Assembly: GCF_002288065.1 (NCBI RefSeq) | Contig: NZ_CP016773.1 | Span: 1,178,001 to 1,242,000 of the forward strand | Length of the DNA stretch: 64,000 nt | From: Candidatus Planktophila sulfonica | GTDB lineage: Bacteria; Actinomycetota; Actinomycetes; Nanopelagicales; Nanopelagicaceae | Direction: 5' to 3' | Shown here: piece after piece, positions 41,578-51,298 of the stretch | Position numbering within the stretch: the first letter of the stretch is position 1 | How the letters are laid out: each line of letters starts with the position of its first letter | The notes under the pieces: generated by a model | What the model was told of the DNA's origin: nothing | What the model saw: only the letters and a program-made list of their open reading frames with translations | Database searches by the model: none | Made by a program: the position numbers and the translations under genes

Positions 41578-42966
41578 TTATCGCGCCTGAGCGCTGGACT
41601 CCAAAGCAACGGCAAATGAGCCTGTTTTGACCCGATGACGGAGGGCGAAGTAGCCCAAGACCTGCAGAAAGACGCTCAGAGACATCGTAGGGATGCGGAA
41701 ACGGTGATCTCCAATCGTTCCCATGGATACGAGCCACGAGATGACGACAGGGATAGCAGAGGCATATGCCAGGTTGGCATAGATGCCCTTCATGGAACGG
41801 AGCCAGAAGAATCCGATGAAGAAGAGAGAGATGCAACCGATGACCCAGAAGAATGAAATTCCGCGGCCAATTGATTTATAGACAAGGTCGTTGCCGGATT
41901 GGCTGCCCTTGGCGATATTTACAATCGGATTGACCTTAAGCCATGGATTGCGCGCCATCGTTCCGTTACCAAGTGGGCCAGACCAAGGTGTCCAATAGAA
42001 CCAAGCCTTGTTAATAAAGAGGCGGATTGATTTTCCAGGGTTGCTTGCATACCACTTGATCACACACTTCACGACATCGTTATCAGTAACTGCAGTTGCT
42101 GGCGCTACTGGCTCGCAAGGAACATCAGGACCAGTGTGTGCGTATCCGCCTTGAGTTTCATCGCCTGCACCGATGCGCATTGTGACGCCCAAGTTTGTAG
42201 AAATAACTGACTTATCAATCGACTGAATATTTCGCTGAATCATGATGGCAGGTGCAAGAGCCATGATTCCAACAACGCCGACAAGAATCAGTGCTTGTGC
42301 TTTACGGCCCTTAGTGATGAGCGCCCACAAAACTGCAATAACGATTGAGGTAAGAATCCAGCGGGGCTGCATAAAAGTTGCTAGCGCTGAGAAGAATCCT
42401 GCAGAAATAACGCGGAGAATAAATTGGCGATCATGCGCACTTTGTCGTGACTTCATAATCAAGCCGACAACCATCAACATACATGCAGCGATAGGGCTTT
42501 CATATCCGACGGCCAATGAACTGAGTGAGAGCGTTGGATTGAAGGCGAGTGCAAGGCCAATAAGGAACATATATGGCTGCAACTTGGTGCCACGTAGCTG
42601 CTTTACAAAGTAATAGCTTGCGTATGCGTAGAAAATAGATTGGGTAAATGAAATAAGGAAGATGACATGAGCAAGTGAAATCTTTGTGAGGATCCAGATA
42701 AGAATGGGATAGCCAGCTGGCCAGTAAGAAAGAATGCTCTTATCGCTGAAATAACCTTGCTGAAGTAAGCCATCGACGCCACTTAAGTAGTTCTCACCAT
42801 CTGCGCCTAACCACCCACCCAACATCGCACCATCAGTCCCACGGATATTGGACATGATGATCAGTTTGATGAAGAAGGCGAAGACAGGAATGGCGATGAG
42901 ATAGAAGCTGATCTTCTTTGCAGATGATGCCTGCTTCCTAGCTGCGACCTTGGACTTACTTGCCAT
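41578..42966 (-). CDS. Polytopic membrane protein, probable GT-C-fold glycosyltransferase
   Basis: The 462-residue protein has a basic cytosolic start (MASKSKVAARKQASSAKK) and ~10-12 membrane segments. The first extracytoplasmic loop contains GTDGAMLGGWLGADGENYLSG with acidic residues at the position of the catalytic Asp of GT-C enzymes, followed by YWPAGYPILIWI, a pattern common in PMT/ArnT-like families (DGxxY...PPGYP). A later loop holds NKAWFYWTPWSGPLGN. This suggests a dolichyl/polyprenyl-phosphate sugar transferase, with unknown donor and acceptor. It starts 5 bp after purM, so a surface-glycan gene is carried in the purine operon. Confidence 0.68.
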   Translation of the reverse strand: MASKSKVAARKQASSAKKISFYLIAIPVFAFFIKLIIMSNIRGTDGAMLGGWLGADGENYLSGVDGLLQQGYFSDKSILSYWPAGYPILIWILTKISLAHVIFLISFTQSIFYAYASYYFVKQLRGTKLQPYMFLIGLALAFNPTLSLSSLAVGYESPIAACMLMVVGLIMKSRQSAHDRQFILRVISAGFFSALATFMQPRWILTSIVIAVLWALITKGRKAQALILVGVVGIMALAPAIMIQRNIQSIDKSVISTNLGVTMRIGAGDETQGGYAHTGPDVPCEPVAPATAVTDNDVVKCVIKWYASNPGKSIRLFINKAWFYWTPWSGPLGNGTMARNPWLKVNPIVNIAKGSQSGNDLVYKSIGRGISFFWVIGCISLFFIGFFWLRSMKGIYANLAYASAIPVVISWLVSMGTIGDHRFRIPTMSLSVFLQVLGYFALRHRVKTGSFAVALESSAQAR

Positions 42967-42971
42967 GAAAT

Positions 42972-44030
42972 TTACCCCTTGTAGTCAGATACCAAGTATG
43001 AACGAGCAGCGTCCTTATCTCCAGAAGGCTCAACGACGCCAGCAATCCAAGCTGACATGCCTCGCGCTGCCAATGAGCGAATTACTAAATCTCCGATAGC
43101 TGGGTCGACGACAGCCGACATTCCAATGCCACAGTTCCAGGTGCGTTCCATATCTTCTTGTGGGACAGAAGCAACATCTGCCAAGAACTTAGTTGCGGCC
43201 GGAAGCGCCCAAGTAGAACGATCATATTTCGCGGTAAGGCCTGCAGGGATAACTCGTGCAGTGTTGTCAGCAAGTCCGCCGCCAGTGATGTGGCTAAATG
43301 TACGTAACTTCTCGCCCTGCGCCTTGATGAGTGCAAGACAGTCGAGTGAGTAAATCTCAGTCGGGGTCAGAAGAATCTCACCGAGTGACTGTGAGAAACC
43401 TTCATAAGTCTTTGAAAGGTCAAGTTTCTGAGAGCTGAGAATGTGGCGAATTAATGAATAACCATTTGCATGGAATCCACTTGCTGGCATTGCGATGATG
43501 AGATCTCCGGCCTTAACGCGATGAGCGCCAAGTTGTTTATCTGCATCTACTGCGCCAGTTGCAGCTCCTGCGATATCAAATTCATCTTCTGCAAGAAGTC
43601 CGGGGTGTTCTGCAGTCTCGCCACCAACAAGTGCTGTTCCAGCTTTCTGACAACCACGCGCAATTCCAGCGACGATATCTGAAATGCGCTCAGGGATCAC
43701 TTTTCCAACAGCGATGTAATCAGTCATAAAGAGTGGTTCTGCGCCACAAACAACAAGATCATCAACAACCATGGCAACGAGATCTTCACCGATGGTGTCG
43801 TACTTACCCATTGCACGTGCAATCTCTGTCTTTGTTCCGACGCCATCGGTTGATGTTGCAAGTAGTGGTTGCTTCATCTCTTTCAGTGCTGATGCATCAA
43901 AGAGGCCAGCAAACCCACCAATGCCACCCATTACTTCAGGGCGTGATGCGCGGGCAATTGAGGCCTTCATCAATTCAACTGCGCGATCTCCTGCATCGAT
44001 ATCAACGCCAGAATCTTTATACGTTGCCAT
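42972..44030 (-). CDS. purM: Phosphoribosylformylglycinamidine cyclo-ligase
   Basis: It closes the imidazole ring to give AIR, the fifth purine step. The 352-residue protein has the PurM/ThiL-type ATP fold: the Gly-rich MGGIGGFAGLFD, LLATSTDGVGTKTEIARAMGKYDTIGEDLVAMVVDDLVVCGAEPLFMTDYIAVGK (quoted as a pattern of adjacent blocks; key residues are the DGVGTK Asp and VDDL Asp pair), GGETAEHPG, and ITGGGLADNTARVIP near the C-terminal domain. Its ATG overlaps the purF stop as TAATG. Confidence 0.96.
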   Translation of the reverse strand: MATYKDSGVDIDAGDRAVELMKASIARASRPEVMGGIGGFAGLFDASALKEMKQPLLATSTDGVGTKTEIARAMGKYDTIGEDLVAMVVDDLVVCGAEPLFMTDYIAVGKVIPERISDIVAGIARGCQKAGTALVGGETAEHPGLLAEDEFDIAGAATGAVDADKQLGAHRVKAGDLIIAMPASGFHANGYSLIRHILSSQKLDLSKTYEGFSQSLGEILLTPTEIYSLDCLALIKAQGEKLRTFSHITGGGLADNTARVIPAGLTAKYDRSTWALPAATKFLADVASVPQEDMERTWNCGIGMSAVVDPAIGDLVIRSLAARGMSAWIAGVVEPSGDKDAARSYLVSDYKG

Positions 44031-45517
44031 TACTTGTGAACCTTTACTGTGTGAACATCTGTGACTTCAAGGCGCATTTTGCCTTCTGACATATCTGTTG
44101 GAATAGCGATTGGGTATTGTCCTGAGAAACATGCACGGCAGAGCTTCTCTTCGGCAACGTTAGTCGCTTCAATCAAACCTTCTTCAGAAACGTAAGCGAG
44201 TGAATCAGCGCCAATAGAGCGACGAATCTCTTCAACTTCAAGGCCACTGGCAATGAGTTCTGCGCGAGTAGCAAAGTCGATTCCGTAGAAACAAGGCCAC
44301 TTCACAGGTGGGGATGAAATTCGAACGTGAATCTCGAGAGCACCAGCTTCACGCAACATACGTACAAGTGCGCGCTGCGTATTGCCACGAACAATTGAAT
44401 CATCGACAACGATGATTCGTTTTCCTTCGATGATCTCGCGTAGCGGATTAAGTTTGAGGCGAATACCAAGTTGGCGAATAGTTTGTGATGGTTGAATAAA
44501 TGTACGGCCAACATAGGAATTCTTCACAAGTCCTAAGCCGTATGGGATTCCTGATTGTTTTGCGTAACCAATAGCTGCAGGCGTTCCTGATTCAGGAACG
44601 GGTATTACAAGATCTGCATCTACTGGCGCTTCAATGGCAAGGCGCTGGCCAATGCGGCCGCGGACTGCATGAATGCTCTGTCCAGCAATTGTTGTATCTG
44701 GTCGGGCAAGATAGACATATTCAAATATGCAACCCTTTGGTTCAGGCTTTGCCCACATCTCAGAGCGAATTCCATCTTCATTGATTGCAAGGAATTCACC
44801 TGGTTCGACTTCACGAACAAAAGCTGCACCGACAATGTCGAGCGCTGCAGATTCTGATGCAACTACCCAGCCACGATCGAGTTTGCCGATAACAAGTGGG
44901 CGAACACCATGACGATCGCGCGCTGCATACAAGGTGTGTTCATCCATAAAGACGAGTGAGAAGGCACCTTCAAGCTTTGGCAAAACAGCGAGTGCACTTG
45001 CTTCAACGTTCTTCTCGTCTTGCAGACCAATGAGCGCCGTCATGATTTCAGTATCTGTCGTTGCACCGCGTTCATTCTTTGGTGTTTCAACCTCAAGTTT
45101 CTGCACTAACTCGGCAAGGTCGCCAGTGTTTGTGAGATTGCCATTGTGAGCAAGCGCCAAAGTTCCGTACTTTGTTGGGCGAAGAGTTGGCTGCGCATTG
45201 ACCCATGTGCTTGAACCTGTTGTGCTGTAGCGGCAGTGACCGATTGCAAGATTGCCAACGAGTGAAGCTAAATCTGTTTCAGTGAAGACCTGTGAAACCA
45301 AGCCCATATCTTTATAGACCAAGATGCGATTGCCATCAGATGTTGCGATTCCTGCTGATTCTTGTCCGCGATGTTGCAACGCGTAAAGGCCGTAGAACGT
45401 TAACTTTGCGACTTCTTCGCCTGGTGCCCACACGCCAAAGACTCCACATGCATCTTGCGGACCTTTATCGTCTTCAAGAACGTTGTGATTTAACAATCCA
45501 TCTGGGCGACGGCTCAT
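44030..45517 (-). CDS. purF: Amidophosphoribosyltransferase
   Basis: It catalyses the first committed purine step, from PRPP and glutamine to phosphoribosylamine. The 495-residue protein has an N-terminal propeptide expected to be cleaved before Cys24 (DACGVFGVWAP), an Ntn-type glutaminase domain (YALQHRGQESAGIA, GHCRYSTTG), and a phosphoribosyltransferase domain with PRPP loop RIIVVDDSIVRGNTQRALV. Three C-terminal Cys in EEKLCRACFSGQYP plus an upstream Cys (RPDTTI-adjacent CIFEYVY) fit the Fe-S cluster of the Bacillus-type enzyme. It overlaps the SCP-like gene by 4 bases. Confidence 0.97.
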   Translation of the reverse strand: MSRRPDGLLNHNVLEDDKGPQDACGVFGVWAPGEEVAKLTFYGLYALQHRGQESAGIATSDGNRILVYKDMGLVSQVFTETDLASLVGNLAIGHCRYSTTGSSTWVNAQPTLRPTKYGTLALAHNGNLTNTGDLAELVQKLEVETPKNERGATTDTEIMTALIGLQDEKNVEASALAVLPKLEGAFSLVFMDEHTLYAARDRHGVRPLVIGKLDRGWVVASESAALDIVGAAFVREVEPGEFLAINEDGIRSEMWAKPEPKGCIFEYVYLARPDTTIAGQSIHAVRGRIGQRLAIEAPVDADLVIPVPESGTPAAIGYAKQSGIPYGLGLVKNSYVGRTFIQPSQTIRQLGIRLKLNPLREIIEGKRIIVVDDSIVRGNTQRALVRMLREAGALEIHVRISSPPVKWPCFYGIDFATRAELIASGLEVEEIRRSIGADSLAYVSEEGLIEATNVAEEKLCRACFSGQYPIAIPTDMSEGKMRLEVTDVHTVKVHK

Positions 45518-45810
45518 GGGGTCATCCTAAGCGGTAGTAGTTGGGATAAATCGGCGCGGATGCCAGAAGCGGAGATCAGGCCAGCTGCCATTGCATCTGC
45601 CCAACTCTTTTCACCATTGGCAAGTGCCAACCATGTCTGTGCATCCATCTCAACAGTATTCGGTGGAGTTCCGCGAGTATGTGTTGGACCTTCACCGCAT
45701 TGCACTGCGGCATATGGCGGAATACGAACTTCGATGGCGCGACCAGGTGCACGTTCAGTAAGGAGAGCGAGAGTCTCCTTTACTTCTGCAAGTACCTGTG
45801 GATCGCGCAT
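45514..45810 (-). CDS. Sterol-carrier-like (SCP-2-type) small protein, Rv0807 family
   Basis: The 98-residue protein has an SCP2-like fold pattern: RAIEVRIPPYAAVQCGEGP, then RGTPPNTVEMDAQTWLALANGEKSWADAMAAG (quoted as adjacent parts; the segment MDAQTWLALANGEKSW is typical) and the hydrophobic end ISASGIRADLSQLLPL. It corresponds to the bacterial SCP-like gene found between purL and purF in many actinobacteria (Rv0807 in M. tuberculosis). No lipid ligand is known. The conserved operon position suggests a role tied to purine synthesis or to the PurL/PurF proteins, which is inference. Confidence 0.78.
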   Translation of the reverse strand: MRDPQVLAEVKETLALLTERAPGRAIEVRIPPYAAVQCGEGPTHTRGTPPNTVEMDAQTWLALANGEKSWADAMAAGLISASGIRADLSQLLPLRMTP

Positions 45811-45815
45811 CGAAT

Positions 45816-48047
45816 TTATCCAAACAACTTTGGGAAAGTTTCGGTATGCGCTTTACGAAGTTCAACCAGTGAAATCTTCGCGTCGTTGATAACGAGTGAA
45901 TCTCCCCCAGTTGTTCCAATCTTTGTCAGCGCAATCTTCTGAGAAGCTGCCTCGCTTGTAAGTGCGGCGGTTCGTGCAGGGTCAATAGCAACGACTACAC
46001 GTCCTGGGGTTTCGCTCAAAAGTGCAAGACCAACATTGTCGAGTTGCACAGTTGCACCTGTGTTGTAACGCAGAACCATTTCGGTCAGAGTTGCAGCAAG
46101 ACCGCCCTGACTTAAATCGTGCGCTGCGCTAAAGATCTTCTTTGTGCGGCCAGCAACAAGAAGATCAATCAATCGCATTTCACGTTGAAGATCTGCAGTT
46201 GGTGCAATACCGCCACGTTGGTCGTGCATGTATGCCCATTCGCTACCCGCAAGATCATTCTCGGTTTCACCTAATAGGTAGAGATCAAGACCTGCGCGAT
46301 CAAATGACATTGGAGTGCGTGTACGAACATCATCGATTACTCCAAGAACACCAATGACTGGAGTTGGAAGAATTGCTACTGCGCCTGTCTGGTTGTAGAA
46401 CGAGACGTTTCCGCCTGTTACAGGAAGACCCATCTCTAGACAGCCATCAGCAAGGCCACGCACTGACTCTGCGAACTGCCACATTACCCCTGGATCTTCA
46501 GGAGAACCAAAGTTAAGGCAGTTAGTAACAGCTAGTGGTTTTGCGCCAGCAGTTGCAATATTGCGAGCAGCTTCAGCAAGTGCCAACTTCGCGCCTTCGT
46601 ATGGATTCAGATATGACCAGTTGGCATTGGCATCTGTGGCAACTGCAACTCCGAGATGCGTCTTCTCATCGATACGCACCATTCCAGAGTCATCTGGCTG
46701 CGATTGAATTGAGTTTCCCTGGACATAACGGTCGTATTGATCAGTTACCCAAGACTTATCTGCAAGGTTTGGAGTTGCAGCAAGTTTCAAAACTGTTGCT
46801 TTGATTTCATCAGCAGTTGTTGGAAGCGGAACGTTGATAACTTCCTTTGCAACTGCATCGATATAGGCTGGTTGTGCAAGTGGTCGGTTATAGACCGGAC
46901 CATCGTGGGCCACAGTGCGAGGTGGAACATCAACGATAAGTTCGCCGTTCCAGGTAATTTCAAGATGGTTGCCATCTGTGACTTCACCAATGACCGTGAC
47001 AGTGACATCCCACTTCTCGCAGATTTCGAGGAAGCGAGCAATCTTGCTTGGTTCGACAATTGCGCACATGCGCTCTTGTGATTCTGACATCAAGATTTCT
47101 TCTGGTGAAAGTGATGGATCGCGCAATGGAACCTTGTCGAGCTGAACCTTCATGCCACCTGAGCCACCTGAAGCAAGTTCTGATGTTGCACAAGAAAGAC
47201 CTGCGCCGCCAAGATCTTGAATACCTACAACTAAATCTTCAGCGAAGATTTCGAGTGAACATTCGATAAGAACTTTCTCAACGAATGGATCGCCAACCTG
47301 AACTGCCGGACGCTTTGCAGGTCCCTTTGATTCAAAAGTTTCAGAAGCAAGGACAGATACTCCGCCGATTCCATCTCCGCCAGTCTTTGCCCCGTAGAGA
47401 ACGACAAGGTTTCCGGCACCGGCAGCTTTGGCAAGCTTGATATCGCTATGTTTCATAACGCCTACGCAAAGAGCATTAACCAAAGGGTTTCCGAGGTAGG
47501 TCTCATCGAATACAACTTCGCCACCGATATTTGGCAAACCAAGACAGTTTCCGTATCCACCGACGCCTGCAACGATGCCAGGTAATACGCGTCGAGTATC
47601 GGCTGCATCCGCTGGACCAAAGCGAAGTGGATCCATCACTGCGATCGGACGTGCACCCATCGTCAAGATGTCACGAACGATTCCACCAACGCCGGTTGCA
47701 GCGCCTTGGTATGGCTCGATAAATGATGGGTGGTTGTGAGATTCGATTTTGAAAGTTACTGCGTAACCCTGACCAACATCGACAACGCCAGCGTTCTCGC
47801 CGATACCGACAAGAAGAGCATCGGTCTTAACAGCCTTGTCACCGAATTGCTTCAGGTGAACTTTGGAAGATTTATATGAGCAGTGTTCGGACCACATCAC
47901 TGAATACATAGCGAGTTCAGATGAAGTTGGGCGGCGACCAAGAATTTCCTTGATGCGCGCGTATTCGTCGGGCTTCAAGCCAAGTTCAGCAAATGGTTGT
48001 GAAGCGTCTGGATTTGCTTGTGCTGTTGCAACGGTATCGAGTGACAT
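45816..48047 (-). CDS. purL: Phosphoribosylformylglycinamidine synthase subunit II
   Basis: This is the synthetase subunit of the PurSQL complex that converts FGAR to FGAM. The 743-residue small-type PurL has the duplicated PurM-like fold: [17 protein letters not shown] near the N-terminus, [55 protein letters not shown], and in the second half [21 protein letters not shown] and [12 protein letters not shown]. Its ATG overlaps the purQ stop as TAATG. Presence of separate purS and purQ upstream agrees with the short PurL. Confidence 0.97.
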   Translation of the reverse strand: MSLDTVATAQANPDASQPFAELGLKPDEYARIKEILGRRPTSSELAMYSVMWSEHCSYKSSKVHLKQFGDKAVKTDALLVGIGENAGVVDVGQGYAVTFKIESHNHPSFIEPYQGAATGVGGIVRDILTMGARPIAVMDPLRFGPADAADTRRVLPGIVAGVGGYGNCLGLPNIGGEVVFDETYLGNPLVNALCVGVMKHSDIKLAKAAGAGNLVVLYGAKTGGDGIGGVSVLASETFESKGPAKRPAVQVGDPFVEKVLIECSLEIFAEDLVVGIQDLGGAGLSCATSELASGGSGGMKVQLDKVPLRDPSLSPEEILMSESQERMCAIVEPSKIARFLEICEKWDVTVTVIGEVTDGNHLEITWNGELIVDVPPRTVAHDGPVYNRPLAQPAYIDAVAKEVINVPLPTTADEIKATVLKLAATPNLADKSWVTDQYDRYVQGNSIQSQPDDSGMVRIDEKTHLGVAVATDANANWSYLNPYEGAKLALAEAARNIATAGAKPLAVTNCLNFGSPEDPGVMWQFAESVRGLADGCLEMGLPVTGGNVSFYNQTGAVAILPTPVIGVLGVIDDVRTRTPMSFDRAGLDLYLLGETENDLAGSEWAYMHDQRGGIAPTADLQREMRLIDLLVAGRTKKIFSAAHDLSQGGLAATLTEMVLRYNTGATVQLDNVGLALLSETPGRVVVAIDPARTAALTSEAASQKIALTKIGTTGGDSLVINDAKISLVELRKAHTETFPKLFG

Positions 48048-48715
48048 TACTTCACCATCGCTTTCAGAACGGAAGTAAAGAACCCAAGACCATCTGCTGA
48101 TGGACCAGTAAGTGAATCGATTGCATGTTCGGGGTGTGGCATCAAACCAACAATATTTCCACGTTCGTTTGTAATTCCAGCAATCAAATTACGTGATCCA
48201 TTTGGATTTTCGCCAACATAGCGAGCAATGATGCGACCTTCGCCTTCAAGCGCTGCAAGGGTTTCATCATCGCACATATATGCGCCTTCTCCATTCTTTA
48301 AGGGAATGAGGATCTCTTGCCCTTGAGTAAATGAAGATGTCCACGCAGTATTTGTATTTTCGATGGTCAGTTTCTGGTCACGGCATAAGAAGTGAAGTTC
48401 GTGGTTACGAGTAAGCGCACCTGGTATCAGGTGAGCTTCGGCAAGGACCTGAAAGCCGTTACAGATACCTAGTAGAGGCATACCGCCCTGGGCTGCCTTG
48501 ATGATTGGCTCCATCACTGGAGAAAAGCGAGAGATTGCACCACAACGGAGATAGTCACCGTAAGAGAAGCCACCAGGGAGGATGACTGCATCTACACCGT
48601 GAAGATCTGCATCGTTATGCCACAAAGCAACTGATTCGCCACCGGCATGGCGTACAGCGCGGGCTGCATCTCGATCATCGAGAGTGCCTGGAAAAGTTAC
48701 AACACCAATTTTCAT
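48047..48715 (-). CDS. purQ: Phosphoribosylformylglycinamidine synthase subunit I (glutaminase)
   Basis: PurQ supplies ammonia from glutamine to PurL. The 222-residue class I glutaminase has [17 protein letters not shown] at the start, [18 protein letters not shown], the nucleophile Cys in [19 protein letters not shown], and the catalytic His-Glu in [11 protein letters not shown]. It follows purS by 5 bp. Confidence 0.97.
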   Translation of the reverse strand: MKIGVVTFPGTLDDRDAARAVRHAGGESVALWHNDADLHGVDAVILPGGFSYGDYLRCGAISRFSPVMEPIIKAAQGGMPLLGICNGFQVLAEAHLIPGALTRNHELHFLCRDQKLTIENTNTAWTSSFTQGQEILIPLKNGEGAYMCDDETLAALEGEGRIIARYVGENPNGSRNLIAGITNERGNIVGLMPHPEHAIDSLTGPSADGLGFFTSVLKAMVK

Positions 48716-48720
48716 TGTTA

Positions 48721-48966
48721 TTACTTCTCCACTCGAACTGTGAAGTTTTCAATCACAGGGTTTGAAAGTAGCTTCTCAGCTGCCTTTTCGACATCGGCAA
48801 GCTGAGCGGGAGTTGGATCGCCATCGACTTCAATTTCAAATCGCTTTCCTTGGCGAACATCTTTGGCAAAGTTAAATCCAAGACGAGGGAGCGCTGCAGC
48901 AACTGCCTTACCTTGTGGGTCAAGAATTTCGGGCTTTAACATCACATCAACCACGATCTTTGCCAT
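48721..48966 (-). CDS. purS: Phosphoribosylformylglycinamidine synthase subunit PurS
   Basis: This is the small structural subunit that links PurQ and PurL. The 81-residue protein shows the family pattern [26 protein letters not shown] (in part), [14 protein letters not shown] and a C-terminal [19 protein letters not shown] Shine-Dalgarno sequence 6-7 nt upstream sets the ATG. The 32-bp gap to purC is the largest spacing between purA and purM. Confidence 0.95.
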   Translation of the reverse strand: MAKIVVDVMLKPEILDPQGKAVAAALPRLGFNFAKDVRQGKRFEIEVDGDPTPAQLADVEKAAEKLLSNPVIENFTVRVEK

Positions 48967-48998
48967 TTTTATCTCCCTAGTTGTTATTTTGGAATCTA

Positions 48999-49880
48999 TT
49001 AAAACTTGCTACCGGTAATACGTTCAAAAGCTTCTTCATATCGCGCCGCAGTTTTTTCTACAATCTCTGCAGGCAATTCTGGAGGTGTGGATTCTTTATC
49101 CCATCCACTTGATGTCAACCAATCACGGACAAATTGCTTATCAAATGATGGTTGCGATTTTCCTGGAGCCCATCCATCGGCCTCCCAGAAACGGGAAGAG
49201 TCAGGAGTCAGAGCTTCATCACCCAATGTAATTTCACCAGCCATATTGATTCCAAATTCAAATTTTGTATCTGCCAAGATAATTCCGCGGCTGCGAGCAA
49301 AATCAGCTGCTGTGTCATAGAGCTTGATAGTTAAGTCGCGCAGTTCTGCTGCTTGATCTGCGCCAACAATATTGGCAGCGCTTTCAAAATCGATATTGAT
49401 GTCGTGGTCGCCGATTTCAGCCTTTGTCGCTGGGGTAAAGATGCTTGTTGGAAGCGCTGAGCCATCTAATAACCCTGCTGGGAGTGGGTTTCCGCAGACT
49501 GCCTGGTTGCCTTTATATTCAGCAAGTCCGCTGCCCGTCAGATACCCGCGAGCTACGCATTCGATGGCAAACATTTCAAGCGGTTGGACAATGACTGCGC
49601 GATCAGAAACTGAAGCAGGGACATCATCGCTAATGATGTGGTTGGGAACGATATCCGCCAAGAGTTCGAACCAGAACAGTGAAAGCTGAGTAAGAATCGC
49701 GCCCTTATTAGGAATTGTTGTCGGCAAAACCCAATCGAATGCAGAGATGCGATCGGATGCAACTAAGAGAATTTCACCGGATTCATTTGTATAGAGATCG
49801 CGGACTTTTCCTGTGCGAAGGTGCTTCCAACCTTCGATGACTGGTGCTGGCGGTGCGCCAGCTGCGCCGAAGCCGCTCAC
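48999..49880 (-). CDS. purC: Phosphoribosylaminoimidazole-succinocarboxamide synthase (SAICAR synthase)
   Basis: It joins CAIR and aspartate with ATP. The 293-residue protein has the N-terminal HLRTGKVRDLYTNESGEILLVASDRISAFDWVLP (key residues GKVRD and SDRISAFD), ECVARGYLTGSGLAEY, and ILADTKFEFGI with LTPDSSRFW near the C-terminus. The ~293-residue length matches the long actinobacterial type. It overlaps purB by 4 bases. Confidence 0.96.
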   Translation of the reverse strand: MSGFGAAGAPPAPVIEGWKHLRTGKVRDLYTNESGEILLVASDRISAFDWVLPTTIPNKGAILTQLSLFWFELLADIVPNHIISDDVPASVSDRAVIVQPLEMFAIECVARGYLTGSGLAEYKGNQAVCGNPLPAGLLDGSALPTSIFTPATKAEIGDHDINIDFESAANIVGADQAAELRDLTIKLYDTAADFARSRGIILADTKFEFGINMAGEITLGDEALTPDSSRFWEADGWAPGKSQPSFDKQFVRDWLTSSGWDKESTPPELPAEIVEKTAARYEEAFERITGSKF

Positions 49881-51298
49881 CGGATACTGGCGGGTTTGTA
49901 CTGCGCTGCGGCAGGGTGCGCGGAAGTAATCGCGTCGATGCGACTTACAACTCGAGCTACTTGTTGGCGAGCATCGCCAGTAAATTCAATGGGGTTACCA
50001 ATCAGCGCATCTAGTTCTGCGCGCTTAAATGGAATGCGGTCATCGCCTGCAATTGCATCGAGGAAATTGTTTGGCTTTCCTTCGCGCATACCAAGAGCTG
50101 TAGCAACTGCATGTTCTTTAATCGCTTCATGTGCGACTTCGCGACCGACGCCCGCTTTAACAGATGCCATCAAAATCTTTGTTGTTGCTAAGAATGGAAG
50201 GTAGCGCTCGAGCTCTGCAGAAATCACTGCGGGGAAAGCGCCGAACTCGTTGAGAACTGTAAGCATTGTTTCGAGCAATCCATCCATGGCATAGAAGGCA
50301 TCGGGAAGAGCAACGCGACGAACAACGCTGCATGAAACATCGCCTTCGTTCCATTGATTTCCAGCAAGTTCAGAGACCATCGATGCGTAGCCGCGCAAAA
50401 TAACGGTGAGGCCGTTTACGCGTTCGCATGAACGGGTATTCATCTTGTGTGGCATCGCCGATGAACCAACCTGGCCTGCCTTAAAGCCTTCTGTAACAAG
50501 CTCTGCGCCCGCCATTAAGCGGATTGAGGTTGCAAGAGAAGATGGTGAAGTCGCCAGCTGAACAAGAGTTGTGAGTACTTCGTAGTCGAGTGAACGGGGA
50601 TAAACCTGGCCAGTTGAATCGAGAACGCGATCGAAGCCGAGTTCTTTAGCAATCGCAGATTCTAGTGATTGGTGCGCTTCGGTGGAACCGAGCAAATCGA
50701 TTGAATCTTGAGCGGTACCAACAGGACCCTTAATTCCACGCATTGGATAGCGGCTCTGCAGAGAAGCAAGACGTTCGTAGGCATAAAGGAGTTCTTCGGC
50801 AGCGGATGCAAAACGCTTTCCGAGTGTGGTGATCTGTGCAGGCACATTATGTGAACGGCCAGCAATTGGTTGATCTGAATACTGTGCAGCTTTTGCACCA
50901 AGGGCGGCAAGGAGTGCAACTGTCTTATCGTGAACAATTGCCAGACCATCGCGCACCTGAAGCGCCTCAATATTTTCGGTTAAGTCACGGCTAGTCATTC
51001 CGGCATGGATTGCTTCATGACCAGCAAGTGCGTTGAATTCTTCGATACGTGCCTTCACATCATGGCGAGTAACTTTCTCGCGTGCATCGATAGAAGCTAA
51101 ATCAACCTTTGTTAGCACCTTTTCGTAATCAGCGATTACTGCATCCGAGATTGGGTGTCCAAGCTTGGATTGCGCACGAGCAACTGCAAGCCACAACTTA
51201 CGTTCGGCGATGATCTTCTGTTCTGGCGCAAAGACTTGGCGCATCTCTTTCGATGCATAACGATCAGCTAATACGCTCACTGGTGCATTCTCCCCCAT
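49877..51298 (-). CDS. purB: Adenylosuccinate lyase
   Basis: It acts twice in purine synthesis, on SAICAR and on adenylosuccinate. The 473-residue protein of the fumarase/aspartase superfamily has the TSRDLTENIEALQ block, IAGRSHNVPAQITTLGKRFASAAEEL (catalytic His), and the mobile signature loop GSSAMPHKMNTRSCERVNGL. The gene directly abuts purD (no gap) and overlaps purC by 4 bases. Confidence 0.97.
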   Translation of the reverse strand: MGENAPVSVLADRYASKEMRQVFAPEQKIIAERKLWLAVARAQSKLGHPISDAVIADYEKVLTKVDLASIDAREKVTRHDVKARIEEFNALAGHEAIHAGMTSRDLTENIEALQVRDGLAIVHDKTVALLAALGAKAAQYSDQPIAGRSHNVPAQITTLGKRFASAAEELLYAYERLASLQSRYPMRGIKGPVGTAQDSIDLLGSTEAHQSLESAIAKELGFDRVLDSTGQVYPRSLDYEVLTTLVQLATSPSSLATSIRLMAGAELVTEGFKAGQVGSSAMPHKMNTRSCERVNGLTVILRGYASMVSELAGNQWNEGDVSCSVVRRVALPDAFYAMDGLLETMLTVLNEFGAFPAVISAELERYLPFLATTKILMASVKAGVGREVAHEAIKEHAVATALGMREGKPNNFLDAIAGDDRIPFKRAELDALIGNPIEFTGDARQQVARVVSRIDAITSAHPAAAQYKPASIR

